A stretch of DNA of 64,000 nt, taken from positions 1 to 64,000 of the forward strand of contig JANSYI010000005.1 in the NCBI GenBank assembly GCA_024742475.1, in the 5' to 3' direction. The notes under the pieces were generated by a model. That model did no database searches, was not told the origin of the DNA, and saw only the letters and a program-made list of their open reading frames with translations. A program made the position numbers and the translations under genes. Positions 43,617-51,527 of the stretch are shown piece after piece. This stretch comes from a bacterium. Lineage in GTDB: Bacteria; Myxococcota_A; Polyangia; Nannocystales; Nannocystaceae. Within the stretch, counting starts at the first letter, position 1, and the number at the start of each line of letters is the position of its first letter.

Positions 43617-45626
43617 ATGCCAGGTATGACGACCGAACGAGAAGCTCTGTCGGCGTGGGACCGCGTGCAGCAGCGTCTGAGCGCGCTCGCCGACGCGGGC
43701 ACCCGCGTGCGCCAAGCGGTCGACGCGGGCGATGGACGTGTCGTGCGCGACCAGGTGCACCAGATGCGAGGGATCCGGGCGGCCCTGGCCCGTGACCAGG
43801 CACGCACGCCGGACCTCCCCAGCTCGCCTGCAGGGGTCGAGTTCATCGCCAAGCTCGCGCCCGTCCGCCAGCGCGCGACCGAGGCCGCGGCCCTGGCCCA
43901 GACCTGGCTCGAGCGCGAGGTGCCCGACGACGCGGTGCTTCGCCAAAGCGATGACGGCTACATGACGCTGGCCGAGCGACTCCTGCCCACCGTCTGGGAC
44001 GTCGACGTGGACCTCGTGGTGCTGATCGGGCCCGACGTCTGCGGCATGGCGCGCGCGCTCGCGGCGTTCGGCCAGCAGCGCATCGTCGTGTACGCGCCGA
44101 CGTCTCTGGGGGCCCCGCCCACCGACCTACCAGGGCACGCAATCGTGGTCCGCGACCGCAACGAGCTCGACGAGGTCGGTAAGGACTTCTCGGCCGATCT
44201 CCCCGAGCGCATGGTCGCCTGGCGAGCGGGCCCCGAAGTTTCGGCGTCGCTCTTCGAGCGGGTGAACACGGAGGTCCGCGAGGTGCTCGCGGCCGCCACG
44301 GTCGACCGCAACACGGTCGCGAAGTTTGGCGACCTCTGGATCCAGCAGGGGCTGGCCAACGTGCCCGCGATCGCAACGCTGCCGGCATTCGCCGCCGACG
44401 GAGAGTTCGCGGGCGTGCCGATGGTGATCGTCGCGCCGGGTCCATCGCTGTCGAAGAACGTGCACCTGCTCAAAGGTCTGAAGGGCAAGGCCGTGGTCGC
44501 GGCCTTCTCCCACACCCTGTCGGCTTTGAGCGCGGCCGGGGTCGTGCCCGACCTGGTCCTCGCCGCCGACATGGAGGACCTGCGGTATCACTTCGACGGG
44601 TTCGACGTCGAAGAGGTCGAAGCGCTCGCGCTCGCGTACACGGTCCACCCGGACCTGTTCGCCCTGCCCGCCCGACGGACGCTGTCGTTCTCGAGCAACC
44701 GAACCGACGGATGGATGGGAGAGCTGCTCGGCGAAGACGCGCACGTGCCCAACGGCGGTTCGGTCGCCCACATGGCGTTCTCGATGGGGCTGAAGATGGG
44801 CTGCAACCCCATCGTGCTGGTCGGCCAAGACCTCTCGTTCCCCGAGGGCAAAGTGTACTGCGACGGCAACGTCGACGAGGGGGCGCGCGCCGACGTGTCC
44901 GACGACGGCCGCAGCCTCATCGTCCGCGACTACAGCGACGGCTACGCGAACATGCAGTCGGTCTCGGGCGCCAAGCAGAGCCAGCCGTGCCGTACCGTCC
45001 AGGTGCCTGGCCACGACGGCGGTCAGGTGGTGACCACCGTCCCGTTCGCGATGTTCCGCCGGTGGTTCATCGCCCAGGCCAAGTCCGTGGCGAGTCAGGA
45101 CGGATCGCCGACGCTGCTCAACTGCACCGAGGGCGGCACGCACATCGACGGCATGCGTCATATGCCGCTGGCTGACGCCATCGACGCGTTCATGAACGAG
45201 CGGTTCGACATCAGCGCACGATTCGACGCGATGACGGATCGCGGTCCCAGCACCCGCGCTCGCGCCACGCTCGCTCGGCTCGAGCAGTACCGCACCGCTG
45301 TGCGCCACTGCCAAGTCACGGCCAAGCGCGGCGTCGCCTTGATCAAGAAGGTCGAACGCGGCCGCGCAAACCTCGACCGGCTGACCGAGGCCGAGAAGGC
45401 CCTCTCGGCTGCGATCGCTCCGATCCGCTTCCTCTCCCTCGTGGCGCAGAAGCAGATCGCAGAGATCAGCGCCCAGGGCAAGGACGCCACGACGCTGCAA
45501 GACAATCTCGCGTCCACGCGGCGGCTGTTCCTCGCGGTGCAGAAGGCGGCCGAGTCGATTGCGCCGAGGATCAAGCGCGCGGCTCAGCAGCTCGGGCATG
45601 CCTGTCAGGAGAAGCGAAGTGCCTGA
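43617..45626 (+). CDS. Maf-type glycosyltransferase (DUF115 / MptE-like)
   Basis: A 669-residue protein. The central domain (about residues 255-480) is DUF115/MptE-like: GVPMVIVAPGPSLSKNVHLL, AAFSHTLSALSAAGVVPDLVLAADM, PNGGSVAHMAFSMGLKMGCNPIVLVGQDLSF. This is the core of Maf (motility-associated factor) proteins, which transfer pseudaminic or legionaminic acid to flagellin Ser/Thr. The N-terminal 110 and C-terminal 150 residues are helical. There is no flagellin or flagellar gene here, and gliding myxobacteria of this type lack flagella, so the acceptor must be something else. ATG 43617 chosen; 43626 is possible. Confidence 0.88.
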   Translation: MPGMTTEREALSAWDRVQQRLSALADAGTRVRQAVDAGDGRVVRDQVHQMRGIRAALARDQARTPDLPSSPAGVEFIAKLAPVRQRATEAAALAQTWLEREVPDDAVLRQSDDGYMTLAERLLPTVWDVDVDLVVLIGPDVCGMARALAAFGQQRIVVYAPTSLGAPPTDLPGHAIVVRDRNELDEVGKDFSADLPERMVAWRAGPEVSASLFERVNTEVREVLAAATVDRNTVAKFGDLWIQQGLANVPAIATLPAFAADGEFAGVPMVIVAPGPSLSKNVHLLKGLKGKAVVAAFSHTLSALSAAGVVPDLVLAADMEDLRYHFDGFDVEEVEALALAYTVHPDLFALPARRTLSFSSNRTDGWMGELLGEDAHVPNGGSVAHMAFSMGLKMGCNPIVLVGQDLSFPEGKVYCDGNVDEGARADVSDDGRSLIVRDYSDGYANMQSVSGAKQSQPCRTVQVPGHDGGQVVTTVPFAMFRRWFIAQAKSVASQDGSPTLLNCTEGGTHIDGMRHMPLADAIDAFMNERFDISARFDAMTDRGPSTRARATLARLEQYRTAVRHCQVTAKRGVALIKKVERGRANLDRLTEAEKALSAAIAPIRFLSLVAQKQIAEISAQGKDATTLQDNLASTRRLFLAVQKAAESIAPRIKRAAQQLGHACQEKRSA

Positions 45627-46359
45627 GCAACGCGTGGTTGCGGTGGTTCAGGCGCGCATGACTTCGACGCGCCTCCCGGGAAAGGTCCTGGCGGACCTGT
45701 GTGGCCGGCCCATGCTCGAGCAACAGCTGCGGCGTCTGGCGATGAGCCGCGCGGTCGACGAGTTCGTGATCGCGACGACCGAGAACGCGACCGACGACCC
45801 GATCTGCGCGCTGGCGAAGCGGCTGTTCGTGCGATGCCACCGGGGCAGCGAGGACGACGTGCTCTCGCGGGTGGTGGACGCGGCGCGGGCAGCACGAGCC
45901 GACGTGGTCGTGCGCGTCACGGCCGACTGCCCTCTGCTCGACCCGGGTGTGGTCGACGACGTGGTTGGGGCGTTGCTGAGCACCCCCGGCTGTGACTACG
46001 CGAGCAACGTGCTCGAACGAACGCACCCCAGGGGCCTCGACGTGGAGGCGGTCCGCATGGACGTGCTCGAGCGGGTGGCTACGACCGCGACTTCGCCGCA
46101 GGCGCGCGAGCACGTCACGTGGCACATCGTGCGCGAGGACCCTTCGTCATTCTCCATGGCGTCGGTGCACGAAGACGACGACAACGCCGACTTGCGCTGG
46201 ACGGTCGACACCGAAGACGACCTCGAGCTGGTACGGCAGATCTACGCGGGGCTGCAGCTCGGTGAGCAACACAAGGGCTATCGCGAAGTGCTCTCGTGGG
46301 TTCGGGCGCGACCGTCACTTCAGCGCCTCAACGGACACGTCCTGCAGAAGCACGGCTGA
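45619..46359 (+). CDS. pseF: CMP-pseudaminic acid synthetase-type cytidylyltransferase (PseF/SpsF-like)
   Basis: A 246-residue cytidylyltransferase. The CTP-binding start is VVAVVQARMTSTRLPGKVLADLCGRPML, read in pieces, with a Lys in the PGKV motif. DVVVRVTADCPLLDP gives the Asp that binds metal, and the C-terminal segment (LRWTVDTEDDLELVR) is typical of the SpsF/acylneuraminate CMP-transferase group. It activates the nonulosonic acid as CMP-sugar. I chose GTG 45619, because AGGAGAAG lies at the right distance upstream; an ATG at 45598 is in frame. It overlaps the Maf gene end by 8 bp. SpsF proteins act on several sugars, so PseF is inferred from context. Confidence 0.82.
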   Translation: MPEQRVVAVVQARMTSTRLPGKVLADLCGRPMLEQQLRRLAMSRAVDEFVIATTENATDDPICALAKRLFVRCHRGSEDDVLSRVVDAARAARADVVVRVTADCPLLDPGVVDDVVGALLSTPGCDYASNVLERTHPRGLDVEAVRMDVLERVATTATSPQAREHVTWHIVREDPSSFSMASVHEDDDNADLRWTVDTEDDLELVRQIYAGLQLGEQHKGYREVLSWVRARPSLQRLNGHVLQKHG

Positions 46360-46985
46360 TGAACGTCGGGGTGATTCGCTACGGCGCGGGCAACATCGAC
46401 TCGGTGGTTCGAGCGCTCGAGGTGTGTGGGGCGACGCCTCTGGTCATCGACGACGCCGCGCTGCTGGACACCGTCGGCGCAATCGTCCTTCCGGGTGTGG
46501 GCGCCTTCGGCCACGGCATGGCTGCGCTTCGAGAGCGAGGCTTCATCGAAGCGCTGCAGAGCGAGGTGCTCGGCAACGAGATCCCCTTTTTAGGGATATG
46601 CCTCGGCATGCAGCTGCTCGCGACCCGAGGCGAAGAAGGCCCGGAGCGCTGGCATGACGGGTTGGGCTGGATCGAGGGCGACGTCAGCCGCCTTCCCGCC
46701 GACGAGCGGGTGCCACACGTTGGGTGGAACGAGGTGTACCCCGCAGACACCGACGGAGGCGATGCACTCATGCGCGGCATCGATCCAGGCCGAGACTTCT
46801 ACTTCGTGCACAGCTACAGGGTCGTGCCCGATGACGCGGCGGCATGGGCCGCGAGCACGCCCTACGGCGCGCCCTTTTGCTCGGCTGTCGTGCGTGAGCA
46901 CATCTGGGGCGTGCAGTTTCACCCCGAGAAGAGTCAGTCGGCCGGCTTCGAGGTGCTAAAAAACTTCCTGGAGGCCGCGTGCTGA
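46359..46985 (+). CDS. hisH: Imidazole-glycerol-phosphate-synthase-type glutamine amidotransferase (HisH paralogue)
   Basis: A 208-residue class I glutaminase. The nucleophile Cys lies in FLGICLGMQ and the His-Glu pair in VQFHPEKS, so the glutaminase triad is intact. VGVIRYGAGNIDSV is the normal HisH start. It releases ammonia from glutamine for a partner. Here it follows pseF with a one-base stop/start overlap, in a sugar operon. In P. aeruginosa and other nonulosonic or O-antigen loci, HisH/HisF paralogues feed ammonia to a WbpG/PseA-type sugar amidotransferase. That role is more likely than histidine synthesis. Confidence 0.88.
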   Translation: MNVGVIRYGAGNIDSVVRALEVCGATPLVIDDAALLDTVGAIVLPGVGAFGHGMAALRERGFIEALQSEVLGNEIPFLGICLGMQLLATRGEEGPERWHDGLGWIEGDVSRLPADERVPHVGWNEVYPADTDGGDALMRGIDPGRDFYFVHSYRVVPDDAAAWAASTPYGAPFCSAVVREHIWGVQFHPEKSQSAGFEVLKNFLEAAC

Positions 46986-47746
46986 AGACCCGCATCATGC
47001 CGACGCTGCTCTACCGGGGCAGCGGACTGGTCAAGGGCGTGGGCTTCGACGCTTGGAGGACGGTGGGCGCGGCGCTGCAGGCGGTGCGCGTGTACAACCT
47101 GCGGCAGGTCGACGAGCTCGTGTTCCTCGACATCGACGCGACGCGCGAGGGACGGGCCCCCGACTACGGCTTGATCGACGATCTCGCGGACGACTGCTTC
47201 ATGCCGTTGACGGTCGGGGGCGGCATCCGCAGCGTGGAGCACGTGAAGCGGCTGCTCGAGGTGGGTGCGGACAAGGTGTCGATCGGCAGCGCGGCGATCG
47301 AAGTCGAAGGGCTCGTCGCGAACGTCGCAGACCGGTTCGGCGCGCAATGTGTCGTCGCGTCAGTCGATGTCCGAAGCACCCCAGAAGGCTGGCGCGTCGC
47401 GAGGCGTTCGGGAACGTGCCCGACGGACCTGTGCCCGATCGAGTGGTCTCGTCGCCTCGAGGCCGAAGGCGCGGGCGAGATCCTGCTGACCTCGGTCGAG
47501 CGCGACGGCACGATGCAGGGCTACGACGTCGAGCTGTGTCGGGCGGTGAGCGATGCCGTGGGCATCCCGGTGATCGCCTCGGGCGGCGCGGGCTGCACCG
47601 ATCACGTCCGCGCCGTGCTGCGCGAGGGCAACGCATCGGCGGCAGCGATGGCCAGCGTGTTTCACTTCACCGAGCTGACCCCGCTGGAGATCAAAGCAGA
47701 GCTTCGCGGCGACGGGTTTCCGATGCGATCTAGCAGCCTGTGGTGA
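46979..47746 (+). CDS. hisF: HisF paralogue lacking the first catalytic Asp
   Basis: A 255-residue TIM-barrel protein clearly related to HisF (LVKGVGF, DELVFLDIDATREGR, PLTVGGGIRS, GADKVSIGSAAIE, ASGGAGCTDH, ASVFHF). In histidine HisF, Asp-11 lies in the sequence CLDV; here the same place reads TLLY, so the acid is Leu. The second Asp is kept (VVASVDVRS). Loss of Asp-11 is typical of HisF2 ammonia-channel proteins in sugar amidation loci. The GTG start overlaps hisH by 7 bp. The last four codons and stop (SSLW then TGA) are encoded by the left arm of a foldback element, so the natural C-terminus may have been replaced. Confidence 0.88.
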   Translation: MLKTRIMPTLLYRGSGLVKGVGFDAWRTVGAALQAVRVYNLRQVDELVFLDIDATREGRAPDYGLIDDLADDCFMPLTVGGGIRSVEHVKRLLEVGADKVSIGSAAIEVEGLVANVADRFGAQCVVASVDVRSTPEGWRVARRSGTCPTDLCPIEWSRRLEAEGAGEILLTSVERDGTMQGYDVELCRAVSDAVGIPVIASGGAGCTDHVRAVLREGNASAAAMASVFHFTELTPLEIKAELRGDGFPMRSSSLW

Positions 47747-47893
47747 AACCCGGCGCGGCGGATCGCGAAGGATTTTTCGCTCCTAGGTAGGAGCCGAAAC
47801 GCCGCTGTACCGGGTGTACTGCAAGTTTTGGCGACGCCGCCAGGAGCGGAAAAGACGAGCGAGGCGTGGTGCCGGGTTTCACCACGGGCTGCT
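47732..47893. mobile_element. Foldback element (MITE-like) or very large bidirectional hairpin
   Basis: Positions 47732-47754 (AGCAGCCTGTGGTGAAACCC then GGC) and 47871-47893 are inverted copies with one mismatch in 23 bp. Inside are further inverted segments: TTTTTCGCTCCT near 47774 is complementary, with small differences, to AGGAGCCGAAA at about 47789 and to AGGAGCGGAAAA near 47842. The element sits between convergent genes and supplies the end of hisF. It encodes no protein. It may be a non-autonomous transposon moved by a Y1/RAYT enzyme or another transposase, or it may serve as a two-way terminator. Confidence 0.65.
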
Positions 47894-48969
47894 TAGTGGC
47901 TGAAGCAGCCCTCGACGCGCAGGCGGGGTCCGGTGTCGACGAAGTGGGTGCCTTCGACTTCGATCCGGGTCTGGATCTCACCGCGCGGGACGAGGCCCAA
48001 GCTGAGCCAGCCACCAGCGAGCGAGTTGGCCCAGTCCCACGCGCCGAGGTCGAGGTCGACGGCGTTGAGACCGTACTCGAACGGGGCGAACTCGGCGTAG
48101 GCGATCGCACCTGGCTCGAGGTCGCCGGCGCTCCAGCCGTCGGTGTCGTCGACGGCGATATCGGCCGCCGCTGGCCCCTCCAGCATCATGACGTGCAGCT
48201 CGAGGCGGGCTTGCGTCAAGTAGATCGGATCAGGGAGGTCGTCGAGATCGAACCCCATCCAGCCGGTGACGGCGAACGTGTCGTAGCGGGATGACTCGAT
48301 GAAGCCGACCTTCGGCATGGGTCCCCACTGCGAGTCCACCGAGACGTGCTCGGACGCGTGCAGGATCTCGTTGCGCCAGACGTGCCCGCAGGCGACGCAG
48401 GACGCTTGGGAGTCGATGACCGAGTTGCACGGCGCCGCGGGGCCTCCACCACACCGCGACCAACCTGGATCGCACACGGCCGTGCACGCCTGGCACGAGC
48501 CGTTCTCGACGTCGGTGCCGTCGCACTGCTCGAACGCGAGCGGATTGACGACCCCGTCGCCGCACATGGGCTGCGTGCAGTCGACGTCGCATGTCGCGGA
48601 CGCCTCACCATCGTCACAGACCTCGGCGCCCAAGTGCACCATGCCATCGCCGCACACGGCGACCGTACACGACTGGGTGCACGCGCCGTCGTTGGCGTTG
48701 TCGCTCCCTAGGTCGCACTCCTCGCCGCCCTGCAGCACTCCGTCGCCGCACTGGCTGACGGGAGCCCCGCTCGAGGATGCGTCGTCGGGCTCGTCGCCGG
48801 TGGATCCGGACTCGGGGTCGGGGTCGGGGTCGCCGGGATCATCCGCGTCCACTCCGGTCGACGCGGCGTCGCTCGTTGCGACGTCCTCCTCGGACTCGGC
48901 GGGCGGTTCGGGGTTGAAACACCCAGAGACCAGGAGCACGGCACCGAGGGCAGAGACGTCGAGGCGCAT
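47893..48969 (-). CDS. Lipoprotein with CGDG-type Cys-rich repeats and C-terminal beta domain
   Basis: A 358-residue lipoprotein (LLVSGC). After an Asp/Ser/Gly linker with DPDPDPES come three Cys-rich repeats of the myxobacterial CGDGxxxxGEECDxG kind (CGDGVLQGGEECDLG, CGDGMVHLGAEVCDDG, CGDGVVNPLAFEQCDG), related to DUF4215. The C-terminal 160 residues are a beta-sandwich with aromatic strands (YDTFAVTGWMGFDLDDL, LTQARLELHVMML), similar to DNRLRE/CBM-type surface domains. The stop lies at the edge of the foldback element. ATG 48969 gives a clean signal; upstream frame extension is antisense-like. Confidence 0.8.
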   Translation of the reverse strand: MRLDVSALGAVLLVSGCFNPEPPAESEEDVATSDAASTGVDADDPGDPDPDPESGSTGDEPDDASSSGAPVSQCGDGVLQGGEECDLGSDNANDGACTQSCTVAVCGDGMVHLGAEVCDDGEASATCDVDCTQPMCGDGVVNPLAFEQCDGTDVENGSCQACTAVCDPGWSRCGGGPAAPCNSVIDSQASCVACGHVWRNEILHASEHVSVDSQWGPMPKVGFIESSRYDTFAVTGWMGFDLDDLPDPIYLTQARLELHVMMLEGPAAADIAVDDTDGWSAGDLEPGAIAYAEFAPFEYGLNAVDLDLGAWDWANSLAGGWLSLGLVPRGEIQTRIEVEGTHFVDTGPRLRVEGCFSH

Positions 48970-49160
48970 GAGCGCGACATCGTGCGAGACGCGGGCTCGC
49001 TGAAGAGACGCCCCGCGGCCCCGACGCACCAGCCTGCCCTCTTGGGACGGGTGGGAACCTCTCGGTTCCGCGCATGCACTTCGGCGACGAGCTTTTCTCG
49101 GCGGGGTGTGAAGGATGCCTACCTCGCGCGACATCAACACCGTAGACTCGGGATCTCGCC

Positions 49161-49961
49161 ATGCGCCCATTGAACTTCAGCGTCGTTGCCCTGCTCTCAC
49201 TCTCCCTTGGCGCATGTGACAACCCGAGCCCATCGTCGGGTTCGACCACCTCGGCCGGAACGACCGGCAGCTCGGCTGCGGAGAGCTCGAGCTCCGGGGC
49301 ACCGTCCACGAGCGCCCCGACCTCGAGCAACACCGGCCCGTCGGGCACGTCGAGCACCCTGCCGCCCGGCGATGGATGCTGCGCGGTGCACGAGGGACCC
49401 GGCTGCAACGAGGCCGCCGTCCAGAGCTGCGTCTGCGACATGGACGCCTCGTGCTGCGGCTTCGATTGGGGCGAGTCCTGCGTCGACATCGCGCAGGCTC
49501 GATGCGAGGCGACGTGCCAGCCCGACATGACGACCTCCGACTCGGACTCCACCGGCGGGCCCACCACGGGCGTCACCACGGCGTCCACGACCGGCTTCGG
49601 CTCCACCGGGTTCGGCACCACCTTCGGCGACACCGAGTTCGGCACCACGGGCGACTTCGGCGAAGCCCTGTGCTGCTACGAGGGCTTCGGCTGCGATCAC
49701 ATCCCCACCGAGCAGTGCGTCTGCGACCTCGACCCCAGCTGCTGCGAAGGCGAGTGGGGCCCCGAGTGCGTCACGCTGGCAACCAACAGCTGCAACGCGT
49801 GCACCTCCGACGACTGCTGCACGCCCCAAACCGACGCGGGCTGCAGCGACATGAGCATTCAAGAGTGCGTCTGCGCCTTCGACGACTACTGCTGCGAGAA
49901 CGAGTGGGACTACATCTGCGCCGACGCGGCTGTGGATGAGTGCAGGGCCAGCTGCGGGTAG
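49161..49961 (+). CDS. Lipoprotein with three CC/CVC/W disulphide repeats
   Basis: A 266-residue lipoprotein (LSLSLGAC). A Ser/Thr/Gly linker is followed by three related modules: CCAVHEGPGCN..CVCDMDASCC, CCYEGFGCD..CVCDLDPSCC and CCTPQTDAGCS..CVCAFDDYCC. Each has CC-x(5-7)-GC-x(7-8)-CVC-x(2)-D-x(2)-CC-x(3)-W-x(4)-C, then an A-x(3-5)-C end. The linker between modules 1 and 2 has its own FGSTGFGTTFGDTEFGTTGDF repeats, read here in pieces. All Cys positions are conserved among the modules, so the fold should be stable. Such surface lipoproteins are common in Nannocystis relatives. No ligand is known. Confidence 0.8.
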   Translation: MRPLNFSVVALLSLSLGACDNPSPSSGSTTSAGTTGSSAAESSSSGAPSTSAPTSSNTGPSGTSSTLPPGDGCCAVHEGPGCNEAAVQSCVCDMDASCCGFDWGESCVDIAQARCEATCQPDMTTSDSDSTGGPTTGVTTASTTGFGSTGFGTTFGDTEFGTTGDFGEALCCYEGFGCDHIPTEQCVCDLDPSCCEGEWGPECVTLATNSCNACTSDDCCTPQTDAGCSDMSIQECVCAFDDYCCENEWDYICADAAVDECRASCG

Positions 49962-50039
49962 CGGGCTCTGGGCCGGTGGGTTACCTGTCCGCGGCTGCGC
50001 GGCAGGCTTGTGTTTCGAGCGTTGGCTCGCCAAAGTGGC

Positions 50040-50058
50040 CTCGCGGCGTGTCCGCGAG
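50040..50058 (+). promoter_or_regulatory. Hairpin just before the OmpA-like start codon
   Basis: A 7-bp stem (CTCGCGG with CCGCGAG) and 5-base loop end six bases before the ATG, where a ribosome-binding site should be. It could limit translation of the cassette. This comes from reading by eye only; short GC stems are common in such DNA. Confidence 0.3.
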
Positions 50059-50064
50059 TGAGCC

Positions 50065-51522
50065 ATGAGCACGCGAGAGATCAAAGTCCACATGGACGAG
50101 CTCGAGTACACCGCGCAGGGGCTGCGAACGCCTGCGGACTCGCCGATTGCGCTGACGGTCGGCAGCCACAACATCATCCAGGTCACCCGGCCCGAACGGG
50201 TGGAGCTGCTAGAGCCGGGCATCAATGGGTTCGCATTCAACTCGTCCTTTCCGACCCCTGGTGTGCTCCAGCTCTTCTTGGTGCCGGAGCTTCGCGCCCT
50301 GCTCGAAGAGGCGCTCATCGACGGGGCGCAGTTCGTTCGCGTCTTCGGCCATACCGATGCGACGGGCAATGAGGCTGCCAACAAGATCGTCTCCGAACGA
50401 CGAGCACAGGTCGTCCTCGCGCTACTCACCGCCGACGTTGAAGGCTTCGCGACGGTCGCCGAGGACGAAGGCTGGGGCCTCGGCGAGGCGCAGGTCATGC
50501 TCCGGGCGTTGCGATGCGACCCGGGCCCAGCCGACGCAACGATGGGTCCACTCACTACGCGTGCGCTGCAAGTGTTCGCGAACCAGTTCAACGCGGGCAT
50601 GTTCCACCGCCATCTCACGGCCGCTGCCCCTGCGAAGATCTCGGTCACAGCGCAGCTCGACTCACAGACGCTCGACGCGTTGCTGGACGCCTTCGTCTCG
50701 GTGGTCTCGCTCCATATCGACGCCTTGCGGCTACACCCCACTCACCCCTGGGCTGGATGCTCCGAGTTCAACCAGTTCAGCGATGATGCGCGGCAGAACC
50801 GGCGCGTCTCTCTCGCCCTCTACCCAGCCCTGCCGCCTCACTACGACAAGGCGCCCTGTCGCGCTGGCGATCACACGGCGTGTCCAGCGGATTCGGTCAA
50901 GCCATCGTCGTGTTTCTGGTACCGCCAACACTTCATCGAGCGAACCGAGGCTTCGGTGGCACAGCGGCACTTCGACCTGCAGTGGCTGTTTCTGAACGAT
51001 GGCCGAGTGATGTTGTCCGCGCTCACGACGGTGCCGGATGGATCGGCGGTCGAGTTCCGTGTCTATCGCTCTCCCGAGGTCTCGGACGTCGAGCAGCTTT
51101 CGATCGACGACCTTGGAGACCCCCTCTGCGACGCCATCAAGGGCGAGGTCCGTGGCGGCGTCGCCTTCTGCGTGTGGAGCGTCGGTTCGGAAGAGGCGGA
51201 ACTTCTTCGCCACGAGAACTGGGGCACCCCAATTCCATTCGCCGAGGCACTCGGCGCAGATCTCCTGGCCCACACGCCCCGAGCGCGTGTCCCCGTGTTC
51301 ACGATCACCGGTTGCGGGGCCCAAGCGGTGTCGCTGCCCCCACTTCGAGATGTGGGTCGACTAGTCTGGGGCGAGGAGCACGCGAGCGAGCCTCAACGGT
51401 ACGTGCTGATGACCGACATGCTCGGTCGCGTCTACCACGCGCTCTTCGGACCCCGCGCTGCGCAAACCGACCTGCGAGCACTCTCGACCTCGGTCCACGC
51501 TGCGCTCCTCCCCTTGAAGTAG
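50065..51522 (+). CDS. OmpA-type peptidoglycan-binding protein with an inserted PG-binding-1-like repeat
   Basis: A 485-residue protein with no clear signal peptide. An OmpA C-terminal-type domain begins FVRVFGHTDATGNEAANKIVSERRAQVVLALL (about residues 91-125). It is then interrupted by a block with GPADATMGPLTTRALQVFAN, the form of a PG_binding_1 repeat. The domain resumes with GCSEFNQFSDDARQNRRVSLALYP, the normal NRRV end of OmpA domains. The rest (residues about 265-485) is unknown. Without a signal it may be cytoplasmic or exported by a special system. First of three same-strand genes; 5 bp separate it from the next. Confidence 0.65.
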   Translation: MSTREIKVHMDELEYTAQGLRTPADSPIALTVGSHNIIQVTRPERVELLEPGINGFAFNSSFPTPGVLQLFLVPELRALLEEALIDGAQFVRVFGHTDATGNEAANKIVSERRAQVVLALLTADVEGFATVAEDEGWGLGEAQVMLRALRCDPGPADATMGPLTTRALQVFANQFNAGMFHRHLTAAAPAKISVTAQLDSQTLDALLDAFVSVVSLHIDALRLHPTHPWAGCSEFNQFSDDARQNRRVSLALYPALPPHYDKAPCRAGDHTACPADSVKPSSCFWYRQHFIERTEASVAQRHFDLQWLFLNDGRVMLSALTTVPDGSAVEFRVYRSPEVSDVEQLSIDDLGDPLCDAIKGEVRGGVAFCVWSVGSEEAELLRHENWGTPIPFAEALGADLLAHTPRARVPVFTITGCGAQAVSLPPLRDVGRLVWGEEHASEPQRYVLMTDMLGRVYHALFGPRAAQTDLRALSTSVHAALLPLK

Positions 51523-51527
51523 TCGCC

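Noticed and set aside
46359-47746. Assignment of hisH/hisF to histidine biosynthesis
   Set aside because: No other his gene is adjacent, the pair ends a nonulosonic acid operon, and HisF lacks Asp-11.
48790-48840. Repeated GGGGTC units as a regulatory repeat
   Set aside because: They encode the DPDPDP linker of the lipoprotein on the minus strand and are explained by coding.
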